Below, piece after piece: positions 35,144-46,935 of a stretch of 64,000 bases of DNA (positions are counted from its first letter, which is position 1; the number at the start of each line of letters is the position of its first letter). Position numbers and translations under genes: made by a program. Under the pieces are notes generated by a model. It was not told the origin of the DNA, ran no database searches, and was given only the letters and a program-made list of their open reading frames with translations. The DNA comes from Carya illinoinensis. Taxonomy: Eukaryota; Streptophyta; Magnoliopsida; Fagales; Juglandaceae. The stretch covers positions 17,986,001-18,050,000 of the forward strand of contig NC_056755.1 in the NCBI RefSeq assembly GCF_018687715.1, given 5' to 3'.

Positions 35144-37372
35144 ATGAGGAGCGCTATTAATTATCAAGGTATATAATTTAGATCGAAATCTTCATGGCCT
35201 TTGTAAATATATGTGTATCATAACGTAAGGCTTAGTCTACAAAGGATACTGTTGAAATTGGTAGATAATTGACCTTATTTCGAACCACTCTCGTATGACT
35301 TTCAGATTTTTGATCGGAATGGACCTAACGTTTATTACATTTATTTTGTAATAATACACACGCAGGTGACCGAGCGGGACCCAGTTCTAGGGGCGGAGGG
35401 AGGCTGCGAGGTATTCGTGCTAGGCGCCATGTACCGTACAGTGCTCGCCACAACCGACCAAGGGGGGCAAAAATCTCCTCATATCACAGCCCTGAGGAGC
35501 GCAATCAAGAATCATCGGATGACTCCACACAGCCCCCAAGTCCCCCACCAGCTACCAACCCAATTCCCACACCAGTGCCTATTCGAGAAGCCTCACCAGT
35601 GCGCGAACAATCACCTCCTAGAGAAGACGCGAGATTGGAGGACGCCAGTATACCACAAACTGGTATGATGACTTTTCCGATATATATTGAATGAATTTAC
35701 AAAACTTATATGTTTGTTAACATTATGTTTAGTATAATTACATATACTAATCTAGTGAGTTTTTCAATGCAGTTGCGGACGCCCCCACAGAACCTGAAGT
35801 AACGCAGCAACAAAGAAAACGAATACGTGGGCCCGCTAGATGTATTGAGTTTGAGAAGGTGAGAAAGCACGGGAAAGTGCTTTTAAAGATAAACGATGGT
35901 GAGACTGCCCCGTGTTGTGAGCATGCTTCTATGTTCACGACACGAGTAAGCTGGATTGTTAAACAATATTGTGACATGAGTTATGCGCGCTGGACCGATG
36001 TCCCAGAAGCCATGAAAGAGGAGCTCATTGACCGTGTTCGGGTAAGTTAGACCAATTCAAGTCGTTTGATGAGTTTTTCAGCGGTTTACAATCAATAATC
36101 TTGTGCCTTAAAACTAGTTTGCTCTGTCATGTAGTCTGACTTCGTGTTCGACTGGGAACGTGAGAACCACCGATTAACCGTGACAAAGGCACTTCGTAAG
36201 CGCTTCAACTCCTTTCATCATGATTTGCACAAGATTTATCAATCCTTTGAAAGCCATGAAGAGGCGTTAGCTAGTGGGACAAGCTTGGTGGACCCCCTAG
36301 TATGGGTCAAGTTGTGTGGCAGGTGGGGCAGCGATACATTTAAGGTATATATGCTCCAATTCAAATTTCTATAATAAATCCTTCCATTAATAATTAAAGT
36401 GTCAAAGAGTGGCTGTTCAACATAGCTAACCAAAAAACGTGTGCATTGCAGAAAATTTCATCTCAAAACCGGGAGAACAGGAAGAAGCAAGCAATTAACC
36501 ACACATCAGGACATAAATCATTCGTCCGAATACTTGAGCAAAAGGTATGTTGATTGCCTACCAACTGACGGTGTTCATTTCAATAGACTTGAAAGCATTC
36601 CAAACCCATATAACGTATAAAAAAAGGTTCCTCTAAATGTAGGCGCCATTTTCCTGTGTATAATAATTGTGGTTGATTTCAAGCATGTAGATGTAATTCC
36701 ATGCACATGTCAACCAAAATAAACTTATGTTTCTACCTAAAAAATGCTCTTATACGTGTTGCTCATTCATGTAGCGCGCTGAGAATGGAAATTTGGTTGA
36801 CTTCTATAAAGAGACGCGATGGTCGAAGAAGAAGAACAAGTTTGTGACAGATGCTACAGAAGAAACATACGTGAGTAGATTACATACAGTCCATCTCCCT
36901 ACAATGTCTATTTCTGATAATAATAAATGCATAAATAGCAGACACAACGAATGTTAATAATATGCGTTTGGTGCATGTGCAGAAGGAGATGACAGGTAGG
37001 TTGGATGGCCTAGAACCAGAGCGACGTAATGATGAGGCAGCAGCGACTGTCTTTAGGGAGGTCCTTGGCCATCGACCTGGATATGCACGAGGACTCGGGG
37101 AGATGGTCATCCCCGAGTCCTCGCGCCAACGAGACCAGGTTAGGATGCAATGTTACCTGTCTGAGATTGAAAGACACAAGAAAGACTCTGAACAACATAA
37201 GAAAGATGCTGAGGCGTATAAGAGTCAGCTGGATGAAATGAGATCAGAGATGCGGGCTCTTAGGGAGCATCAGATGCAGACTGATAGATTGCTTCAGTCG
37301 TTCTTTAGGGATCACCCTTCATTCACTGAGTCTTATCGACAGACTCAGTGTAACAATTCCCCCGACCCATAG
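35144..37372 (+). CDS. TNPA-like CACTA accessory protein (Transposase_24 type), seven exons
   Basis: Predicted exons are 35144-35168, 35366-35662, 35773-36041, 36135-36344, 36452-36544, 36775-36870 and 36983-37372. Every intron is GT-AG, and phases join without a stop across 1380 nt (459 residues). Exon 2 encodes an Arg/Gly-rich then Pro-rich N-terminal part. Exons 3-4 carry WIVKQYCDMSYARWTDVPEAMKEE and FDWERENH, typical of the plant Ptta/En/Spm Transposase_24 family. The last exon is a charged coiled coil (about 37150-37300). TNPA proteins bind subterminal repeats and help assemble the transposition complex. The start ATG is inferred from phase and is the least certain point. Confidence 0.75.
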
Positions 37373-40300
37373 GGGGGATGGGGGTCAAGCGGTTTTTTGT
37401 ACTGGATTGGGTGGTTTTTTTATAGTCATTATCAGAACTGGGCAATATATATATATAGATATTACTATATCTATATAAATATATCTATCTCAACACGGGG
37501 GAGATGAAAAATTGTTTTGGGTATGAATATAAGTTGATTATGCACACACTGAATGTAAAGTGAAAGGAATAGCCAGTTTGAGTTATGGAGGTATGATTTC
37601 TGTCCTCTGAATTTTAAACTTATCATTCTTGCTTATAAGTTTGTGGGTTTCCCCTTTTTCTGATTGAAGGGGTCTGATTATTCACATATTTGGCAGGGGA
37701 AATTGGAACAAATGACACCTGATTTTTAAGAGGCTGAATTGATGCATCATATGGTTCCAACAAAATGATCTCCTAAAATATGTCAAACTTTTGTAAAAGC
37801 TTGAAAGTGTGATACATGCAGTTGGAAAAAGTGCATGGTAAGTGGGTTTGGTTGTATGTTTCTTCATGTAAATGGGGGAAAACGAAAAGTGACTTTTTCT
37901 AAGTTCGTTGTGCTTGGGGAACTGCCATATATGTGAATTTTTTAGTTCTTCATCCATCTCTACCTGTTTTGTAATGAGAATCATTTTCATTCACTTAGAG
38001 GCTGAGATGAGAAGCAAGGAGGACGAGTACAACTGTAATTTCAGACTTACAGAAAACTGAAGCAAGATAGTTGGAGGAGAGAGTTGCTCTGGAATCAGAT
38101 AAGAACTCGGGTATATCAAAGTAATTGCAATTGTAGTGAACAATTGATACTATTATGTTTCTAGATGTCATTTATTGTGGTCTTATATCATACTTGTATT
38201 TATAAATGTAAGTTATATTACATATTATCTTAAATAACATAACTAGTAGCTTCCTCTGTTAACTTGGCCTCAAAATGATTTGCTACAAGAAGGTAACCTC
38301 ACTCATTATATGTCTCGATTTGCCACTGGTTATCCCATAATCTTTGTTAATGATATTCAATAGAGATCTACCAATTGTGCATTAGAGAGGTGTTAGGTTT
38401 TTTCCCCTCTATTAGTCAAGAAAGATCTTGCTTATTTCTCCACCTTAGGACTGAAGAAACCGAACTAGTGCATCCATTTATATAAAGTAAATCTGCAAAT
38501 TCCACAGTTGAGCAGATTTACTAACACCATCGCTAAGATAGTACTCATTAAAGTCACTTGTCAACTTTATCCCGTCTCCTTTGGACATATTAACACTTCG
38601 ACTTCAAGAAACTTTTCCTCTTCAGCCTTCTGGAAATCCAGCCTAACATCATCCTCATTCAAATCCAGCTTAATTAGTTAGATATAATGCCTGTGTTTTG
38701 CCCACAGTTTAGATTAAATATATAGTGAACTTCTATAAATATTAACAAATTGAATCAACATTTTGCTTGTTTAAATTGAGTCTTGCTTCAACAGATTTGG
38801 CCGAGATTCTTCTTCAAACTGGGTATTATAGGATGACATGAAGGGCACTCTCTATCTGAATGACTTCTATAGCAACTTTCTGTCCAAAAATGTGAATCGC
38901 CGATAGTACACTTAGGATTTGGACTGAATGTTAGTCACTTATACGTCTCACCATTAACAACAAATAAATCTCATCACTGCAAGACTTAATACACTTTGGA
39001 AAGCATGCCATGACGTAGTATATTTACCTTGTGCAACTATGATTAATACTGGAACACTGCTCGTTACAAAGCATACTTAGTTTATATACACATAAACTAA
39101 GTGGGGCGTAGTTTTGCAAAAAAATTTCCCTGGAAAATGGTGTTGTACAATTTCTGAAAGTTTGTGGATTTGTCATGTTATTTTCAGGTGATAAGGTTTA
39201 TAATCAAAGGTGCTTTTACTTGCATCAGGGGGGGCTGGACATATCTATCCATCGATGACAAATCCTCAGGTATAGTCCAATGCTTATATTCCATAGGGGG
39301 GCCTGGTCATTTACATCGTAATTTTCCTACATGCATCTTGTTTACATATCTAGTTTTTCCACAGATACTAACATCCAAATCTGTGTTCCCATGGAAGTTA
39401 TTTAAACTCATATGTGTACTAAGAATGCCATACGCAACAGTCCAAATAAATGTAAATATAACTCATATACACTGCTATATGAGTACACCAACAGGAAAAA
39501 ATCTGACACTAATCATTTGTGAAAGGAAAAAGTGCAGCACAAGTTACTATGAAATCAGAGTGCAGGATGGACTCACATATTGTGAGTTCATCCTCAAAAT
39601 GTACACGACAATACTCTTCTCTGAACTCACTTCAGGATCTAGCTAGCAAATTATCACAATATGCAAAAGCATGTAAAGTGAAACGAATTGAAAGGATTGC
39701 TATAAATATTGGTCAATATTTAGTTTTCATCAAACACCCATTTTAACAAATAATAATACCATTAATGACTCCAATAATAATTATAATATTAATTATCATA
39801 ATAACATTAATAAAGAAACATTTAATAATAATAATAATAATGACCATAATAGACATAATGCTAATGCTTATACTAACTTGAGCCATTAAGGAAGAAAGTC
39901 ATAAAAGGGACCAGTTCTAATAGATAAACATATAATGCAAAGAAAGGAATGATATTTGAGGCTGCAAAAAGTGATAGTTTGGTCAAGGTTGAGCTGTTAG
40001 TTTTGGATGGGTCTCAAACGTGTTGAATGAGGGTTTGGCTAGTATAAAGGTAGAAGGTTGATAATTGTGTGCATTTTCTTATATCTGAATATTTGCGATG
40101 CTCAACCAATGATGACTGTACATGTGTTCGACTACATGCCATATGTGTGTTTCCATGATTTCTACATCTTTGTTGATCATCTTTTTAGGGAAAAAAATAA
40201 CTTTCCTGTTTCATGTCATTGTATTTTCACTCATTACCCGGGTTGTTTCATTTTCACTCTTAAATTAGGCATCGTTTGACTCTACTGTTAAGATTCCGAG

Positions 40301-40804
40301 CAAAAGATCAGGATCGGGTCTTGGCGGGGTGATATGACCAACCACCGATTGGGCTGACAGTTGTGGGAGATGTTGGTGTTCACCACCTTTCTTTGAAAAA
40401 GTGACCAAGTAGAACTGTGGATGGGACTGTATCAGAAAAGTCCAGATTAATATGTGGTGTGTTTTACTTGGTAGCTGTTGGTTTTAGTCACGAGTAGAGT
40501 CCTCAAATAACTTATACTAGTGATATTTATCTTTTATATAATTAGTAGCTCAGTTTGTAATAGATATGATTCGTATAATGCACCACCCAATGTAGTAAGA
40601 AATTATATGATTGTTGGTATTCATTTGACGCAAATTTGAAATTTTTGAATTGAAGAGAAATGGTTAACGATATTTTTGTTGATGCATGGATTAAATGGTC
40701 ATGTCTATCAGGTGCATTTGGATGAATGGAAAAAGTAAAAATGAGACCTAGTAACCCGTTAAGAATATTGGGTTACTAGGTTATATAAAATTTGATTTTC
40801 AGGT
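37373..40804. other. Non-coding 3' interior of the CACTA element
   Basis: AT-rich sequence with a TA-rich stretch near 37446-37490 and an (AAT)n microsatellite near 39822-39841. A 160-codon frame at 39164-39646 lacks any family signature and has the composition of its non-coding neighbours. A short stretch near 38001-38100 has an EAEMRSKEDEYN-like reading that could be captured coding sequence, but it cannot be assigned. Confidence 0.4.
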
Positions 40805-41800
40805 TTTTCCAGCGATTTTTTAATCGCCGTCAATAGTTTTAAAAACTATTTAATCGCAAAAACTAATTGAAAAGAGGAGGCAAGGTATATTGCAGCGATT
40901 ACTTAATCGCTGCCATAGTCTGAAAGGCCATAATATGGCAGCGATTTATAGTCGCTGCAAAATTATCTCCCAGCGATTTTTATATCGCTGGAATATAGCA
41001 GTGAAACAGTCCATAATATGGCAGCGATACGTAAATCGCTGCCAAATGATATAGCAGCGATTTATGAATCGCTGCCATATGGAGAGCAAACCAGGGATGT
41101 GATATGGCAACGATTAAGAAACGCTGCCATATCATTTGCCAGCGATTAGTATAGTCGCTGCCATATCATTTTCCTTATGGCAAGGTATTACAGAATCGCT
41201 GCTAGATAATATAGCAGCGATTTCGTAGTCGCTGCCATATACTTATGGAAATGGGAATGGATTTGGCAGCGATTATATAAGCGCTACCAAATCATATAAC
41301 AGCGATTTTTGTATCGCTGCTATATCATTTTGAAACCAGGAGCTTATATAGCAGCGATTAGAAAAACGCTGCTAAATAATATCATAGCGATTTTTGAGTC
41401 GCTGCTATATGGTTTTCTAAATCGAAATTGATTTAGCAGCGATTAAAAAAGCGCTGCCAAATTATATGACAGCGATATTATTATCGCTGCTATATTATTT
41501 TAAAACCAGTACTTCATATTGCAGCGATTATAAAACCGCTGCCAAATAATATAGCAGCAATTTCTGAATCGCTGGTATATCAAGTTACGGTTTTGAATCT
41601 CTATGGCGGCGATGTAGAAATCGCTGCGAAATTGGCCTCATTTCACGGCGAGTTTTTGGTTTCGCCGTGCTATATATAAAGTGGAAGAATAACAGCGGCG
41701 AACGAGCGGCGATTTGAGAATCGCTGGGATTTTTATATAGCGGGGAGTTTTATGGTTTTGCCGGCAATTTTAGATCGTCGGGAAAAGGCGATTCTGTTGT
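40805..41800. repeat. Right subterminal palindrome array of the CACTA element
   Basis: About twenty imperfect palindromes lie in about 1 kb. Each is roughly GCAGCGATT, 4-6 bases, then AATCGCTGC, often followed by CATAT or AAAT. They recur every 40-55 bp, with spacer sequence differing between units. The outermost units change to GGCGA/TCGCC forms close to the terminal inverted repeat. In En/Spm, clustered subterminal motifs are TNPA-binding sites; here the motif occurs as inverted pairs. Confidence 0.9.
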
Positions 41801-41807
41801 AGTGCGT

Positions 41808-42042
41808 ATACGTAATTCTAAAGAGCATGCTACATATATACAAGTCCTGAGCGTTCAAGTTCGAGCTAAATTTCTCTTTAGATATAAATATATATATATA
41901 TATATTGGCAAGTTTCATTTATTTATTTTATGAATTTTTAACATTACATAAGTGAGACATGCCTCTTGTTTAATTAGTTCGATTAGAATAAGAACTAGAC
42001 CCATATCAATTCCTTGAAGAATGGGAAAATAGAGAAATCAAT

Positions 42043-42083
<41 letters not shown>

Positions 42084-42099
42084 GATGCTTCTAGGATAA
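41808..42099. other. Spacer right of the CACTA element
   Basis: No gene. (TA)n microsatellites lie at about 41886-41904 and 42052-42077. Confidence 0.5.
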
Positions 42100-42109
42100 T
42101 GGTTGGTTC

Positions 42110-42690
42110 ATAATTGTGATCGTTACATAACTTTGCACGCAAACAAGCATTTTTCAGTTCCAATGCATGGAACCATTCTGACCCCAAGCATTTCTAGAAA
42201 TCCATATTGTTCACCAACAGAGAGCAATCGAGTAATATTATTGGAATTTGAAGATCTCAAATATTCATTAAAAAACAAATTGTTACATACCACAAATTGT
42301 TTCAACCTATCCATTGCGTTGCTTTCTCCAATCTTTAAGTATTTATCCATGAAATCGAGCATTACTCCATACGCAAGTATTCTAAATGTAACGGTTATCT
42401 TTTACAGGAAAGATAAACCGAACATTCTAGCATTATCTCTTTTTTGGATAAAGTAAGACTCTACCTCATGTTGAATATGAAGAAAAGGAGAGCAACCCAT
42501 TTGAAATATCCTTTGAAATATATTCGAGAGATATATTGGTGATTTTATAAAATAGTTGTGAAAAAATCGTTCGTATCCTTGTATATAATCACGCTTAATG
42601 TACTTACAACGTTAACGAGTACTACCATGAGTAGATTTTGATTCTTCATTATCGTTGAGAATTATCTCCAACTCATCTTCAAAGTCTAAA
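42110..42690 (-). pseudogene. PIF/Harbinger transposase remnant (DDE_Tnp_4 type)
   Basis: Minus-strand frames read a GLSFLxKITVTFRILAYGV-like stretch (plus 42370-42470), then MLDFMDKYLKIGESNAMDRLKQFV and EYLRSSNSNNITRLLSVGEQYGFLEMLG (42123-42362). This is the conserved part just before the catalytic domain of plant Harbinger transposases (ALP1/HARBI1-like). The expected SIDCMHW motif after EMLG is lost (VRMVPCIG). No DDE catalytic core is visible further left. A CCATTCACATTGGG stretch near 42755-42770 may be part of a terminal repeat. The copy is clearly dead. Confidence 0.75.
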
Positions 42691-43043
42691 TGAAGAATCA
42701 ATTTGTGGAAAAGATGATTTTGGAGTAAAATTTAAAGAAAAATCTAATCATCCCAATGTGAATGGTCTTAGTTAACACTAATTTCCTTTCCCTTTATTTC
42801 TATTATATCTTATTTTTTATTGTTCAGCAATGAGATTTCATAGTTTGGGGTGAGTAGATGGACCTTAACTTTTGTACTTTGAAAGGATTAAATAAGGATG
42901 TTAGCTTGCGAAATATTTATCTGCGTTATGAAAGAAAACAAAGAGGCTTTCAAATTTGGTGCCATGAATACCAAATGACTGTTACAACAAACCACCGTCT
43001 AGTTTGTGAATTATACCTCTAATTTTTTTTAATGTGTCCTAAA

Positions 43044-43493
43044 ATGTGACGCCCTCAACTTCCACGTACAGACACATGGAAATCGAGATGTCGGGATGAT
43101 GACAACACGGGTCACGCATCCTATCGCCAAGTATCAAGTGTTTGTATATGCAATATATGTACAACAAAAATAATGCAGTGGGTAATAAAAAATCTTTCAA
43201 CTAAGTACCAAAATAATTTATGTTTAATACAAATTTCCAAAATAAAAAGCCTTTAAAAGTTATACAAATATCCAATGAAAACATAAACAAATCAAAACTC
43301 AATAACCAAGACAAGGCACCAATCCCAACCTCCGAGAAAGTGATCCCCGATCACCTTTCTGATAGAGCCCCATCCTCATCTATAACAAAATCTATGGTAC
43401 TAAAGACAATACCGCAGGTAAGTACTAATCCAAGCAACACACAAAATAAAAATACATTAAAACAACAACAATATGCATGAACATGATGCCATA
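43044..43493 (-). repeat. LTR-like family copy C, first part (interrupted)
   Basis: It begins TGTGACGCCCTCAAC and follows the same course as 49865-50290, ending at a CCATA where copy A is inserted. The rest of copy C continues at 45812. It is more diverged than copies A and B. Confidence 0.75.
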
Positions 43494-45811
43494 TGTGACA
43501 CCCCATTTTTACGTGTATTTTCACTGAAGGAATATTTTAATTTAATTAATATAATAGTTCTCTTATTTTAAATTATCGGATTTTAATTGGATTTTAATTG
43601 CTGTTGAATTTAAATTACTGTTTAATTTATTTTAGCTTGTCTTTGGATTTAAAATTAAATAGTTTATTTTTACTAGTTAATTACTATATTTTAGCTTTAC
43701 GTTGTGTTTAAAATGTTTTCTTAGTTTTATTGCTTTTAAACTTATTTTCGTTGGATAAGTTGTTGAACTCCAGAGGTGAGGATTGGACCTCATTTCTTTT
43801 CTTTTCTTTTTCTTTTCCCTTTTTCCTTTTCTTTTCTTCTTTTCTTCTTTTTCTTCTTCTTTTTCTTCCCGTTTTCCCCCTCTCCCCGTGCGCAGCAGCA
43901 ACTCACCTTTCCTTACTGTCGCTGCCACTTCAGCCACCTGGTGCACCGCCGTCCGGCGGCTGTGTTGTACACCACCCCCACCATTCTCTTCCCCTCCCAC
44001 CAGAGATCATCCCCACCAATTTTCAAAGCCATCGGACCAGCCGTTAGCCACCGCGAGCCGTCGGAAGTCACTGCACCTGCTTTCGCAGCCCAGAATAGCC
44101 GCTCGCCGGCGGCATGGCCTACACCATCCACCCAATTTTCTTTCCCTCTCACCGGTGAACATTCCCACCAAGTTTCACCTCCATCCGAGGCACCGTTAGC
44201 CACCACGAGCTCCTCCAAGCCATATGGTTTTTCACCGATTCAGGCACCGTCACACCACCTCTGACCACCATTTCTTCACAGCCTCTTCCCTTACCTCTTG
44301 CCGACCTAAACCACCCATTTCCGGCCTCGATCCGTTGCCGGAGCAGCTCCCACGAGCTCAACTCCGTTCAACCCCTTTTTGGCCTTAGACCGCCGTTTCC
44401 ACCACCACCCACGGCCAAAACTCATTTCCCTTAGCTTCATAAATATCTCAAGGCCATTTCCTATCAATCCCGAGCCTTGGTTTGTCCCCGTTCAAAAGTG
44501 GGTATTTTACAACCCACGGCCACAGTGAAATTTCACTGTTACGTTGCTTTCCTTCCGCCGTTTGCAACGCCGCAAGCTTTCTAAAAATACCATAAAGCGC
44601 TGTAAGTATTTTTCAAACCCTACTTTTAGATTTAAATATATTTTGCTCATTCAATAAATATTTATCTGTTGGTTGGTTGATTCCGAACTGAGTCCAAGGA
44701 GTTCGGGGGTCAGATGGATTGAGGACGGAGTGCTTAGTTTTGCTTATTTGTGTTTGCTTGATTATTTGAACCATGAGGCGTGAGTTGCATATTGTGTTTA
44801 GGTGCATATTGTTTTAACAAAAAAATCCCGTTTTATTGGCGTAAATGGTTTTGGGTGCGTGTGTCTCACGAGCCCAAGCCGGGATGGGTTATTATCTCGG
44901 TGGAGCTCCTCTAGTCACTCGGGAGTGGATAAAACTGAGTGACATCCCCTGGGTTGTCGCAGGGCGACGACCGGATCGCACAATACAGTAACGCTGTCCT
45001 GTCGACTCAGTGGTCCCTAGAGTGACGGGGACTAGAGGATGGCCTGGCTAGGTACGCGCGGGGCGCGAGTCTGGGCATCACTCGTTTAGGTGTCACATGC
45101 GTAGTCGTTACCTGCAGTGTGGCACAGAGCCAGGGTGTGCGGATGATCCCTAGGGGAGATCATGGTGCATGCATAACCGGTTTGTTTTTATGGTTTTCGG
45201 ATGTGGGCCATTTTCTGGGGAAAATGACGATGTTGGTTTTCGAGACTTTTGATCCATTTTCTGGGAAAATGGTGGTTTGGGCCATTATCTGGGATAATGG
45301 TGAGACTTGGTTTTAAGGATATGTTTTTGTGGGCTAAATGGGTTTTTGGCGTGCGTGGAAAAATTATGGTTTTATGGCGCATGTGCATTCGTTTTTCTTT
45401 CACGCATATTGTTTGAGTTTTATATGTTTTTATCTAGTGGTGTTTGGAGTTTACTTACCTGCGGCACCATTTTCGATACCGTAGATTTTGGTGCAGAGAT
45501 CGAGGATGAGGAGGAGGAGGCTGAGCCCGAGGATGCGACTCCGCTGGGATGCTGATGTTATGTTTTGTATTTGATTTAAAATTATTTTTGTATCTTGTAA
45601 TATTTATTTATGTATGTTTTGAATAGCTTTGTATTAAACAAGAAAAATTCTGGTACTTAGTTATTGACTTGCTTTTCGCTACGTATTTCTCGTGCACATT
45701 CGTCGCTTATACACACACTTGGCACACGTCGATAAGGTGATGACCCGTGATGTCATCATCCGAACGTCTCGATTTCCCCATGTCCATGCATGGGGATTTG
45801 GGGGCGCCACA
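43494..45811 (+). mobile_element. LTR-like family copy A, probable solo LTR, nested in copy C
   Basis: A 2318-bp unit from TGTGACACCCCATTTTTACG to GGGGGCGCCACA, flanked by CCATA on both sides (43489-43493 and 45812-45816). TG...CA ends plus a 5-bp duplication fit an LTR retrotransposon LTR. No protein domain, primer binding site or second LTR is seen within it, so a solo LTR is the simplest reading. Internally it has a T/C-rich tract (43790-43875), a GC-rich segment (43890-44360) and a short acidic frame at its 3' side (about 45490-45555). Open frames of 91-162 codons in the GC-rich part overlap in all frames and look non-coding. Confidence 0.8.
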
Positions 45812-46935
45812 CCATATGCATGAGATCCGAAAATAACATTTCCCAAACATAATCTTTTTTCCAACGCATGCCAAAAATCACATTTGGCTCAAAAAATTTT
45901 CTCCAAAATATTTTCCTCGCCATTTTTCTAGAAAATAGCCCAAAATCCAATCTCAAATCAATATCTAATTTTAATCTACATGCACCATGGTCTCCCCTAG
46001 GGATTGACCATCCGCACACCCTGGCTCCCTTCGTCACACCATGGATAATGACCATGCATGTGACTTTGTAACGAGTAATGTCCAGTTCTGCACCTAGCGC
46101 GTAAGTAGCCAAGCATCCTCTAGCCCCTGCCAGCAAAGGGTCATAGAGTCGGCACGAGAGCGTTATCATCCCATCCAATCCCATAGGGGACATCACTCAG
46201 TATATTGTACTCCCGAGTGATCAGATGAGCTCCATCGAGATAATGCTCCATCTCGACTTGGGGTCATGATATACCACACCCAAAAATCCATTTAAACACC
46301 TGAAAACCAGTCTCCATTTCCCACACATGTACATGGATGCCATTATGCGAAAAATCCAATTTTTCCTTTTTCAAATATGAACATGCATGCTCCATGCAAT
46401 GCATACAAAATATCCAACAAATCGCAACATTAACCAACATACAAATAACTTCGTCCTTCAATCCATTCGACCCCTGAACTCCTCACACTCAGTTTGGCAC
46501 AACAAACCAAACACAAGTATTGTTAATTGCAAAAATATATTTAAATTTTAAAGGAAGTTTGAAAAATACTTACAATACTATAAAATACTTACAATTCAAA
46601 AGACCATGGAGATGCAAAAAACGATGGCAAGGCAACATAACAGTGCAAAATACATTATGGTTGTGGGTTATAAAATACCCACTTTTGAATAGGAACAAAC
46701 TAAGATTTGGGATTGATAGAGAATGACTTAGAAGTGTTAGTGAAGCTAGTGGAAATGGTGGTTGGCTGTGAGTGATGACGAAAATGGCGGTACAAGTCAG
46801 AAAATGCCTAAACGGAGTTTAGCTCGTGGTGGTTGTACTGGTGATGGATCAGAGATAGAAATGGATGGGTTAGGTCGGCAAGAGCTCGGTGATGAAGTGG
46901 TGAAAAAATAGTTGCCGAAGGTGGAGCCATCAAAG
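45812..46935 (-). repeat. LTR-like family copy C, second part, truncated
   Basis: It continues copy C after the inserted copy A and parallels about 50290-51400 of copy B, including the CCTAGGG and ACCCTGGCTCC words. Similarity stops near 46935, so roughly 0.7 kb of the far end is missing. Confidence 0.7.

Larger units (their letters stand above)
24028..41804 (+). mobile_element. CACTA (En/Spm) DNA transposon, 17.8 kb
   Basis: The left end reads CACTACAAGAA and the right end TTCTGTTGTAGTG, whose reverse complement begins CACTACAACAGAA. A CGT duplication flanks both sides (24025-24027 and 41805-41807). Cut-and-paste CACTA elements make 3-bp duplications. Inside are a TNP2-type transposase (31948-34509 and beyond), a TNPA-like gene (35144-37372) and subterminal palindromic repeats. 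Those repeats are sparse on the left (24050-24220) and dense on the right (40805-41800). Long stretches, 24240-31900 and 37400-40800, are non-coding or hold captured pieces. Confidence 0.93.

Noticed and set aside
38001..38100. Possible captured coding segment (EAEMRSKEDEYN reading)
   Set aside because: Too short and frame-broken to assign to any family.
39164..39646. 160-codon plus-strand frame in the CACTA element
   Set aside because: No domain, codon use like the neighbouring non-coding DNA, and no splice or promoter context.
40805..41800. Regularly spaced palindromic repeats that could suggest a CRISPR array
   Set aside because: Repeats are short and variable, spacers differ in length, there are no cas genes, and the array sits at the end of a CACTA element, where such motifs are expected.
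43776..44264. 162-codon Pro/Ser-rich frame (and its counterpart at 51334-52011)
   Set aside because: It lies in the GC-rich part of an LTR-like repeat. Overlapping frames are open in several registers, and composition explains the openness.
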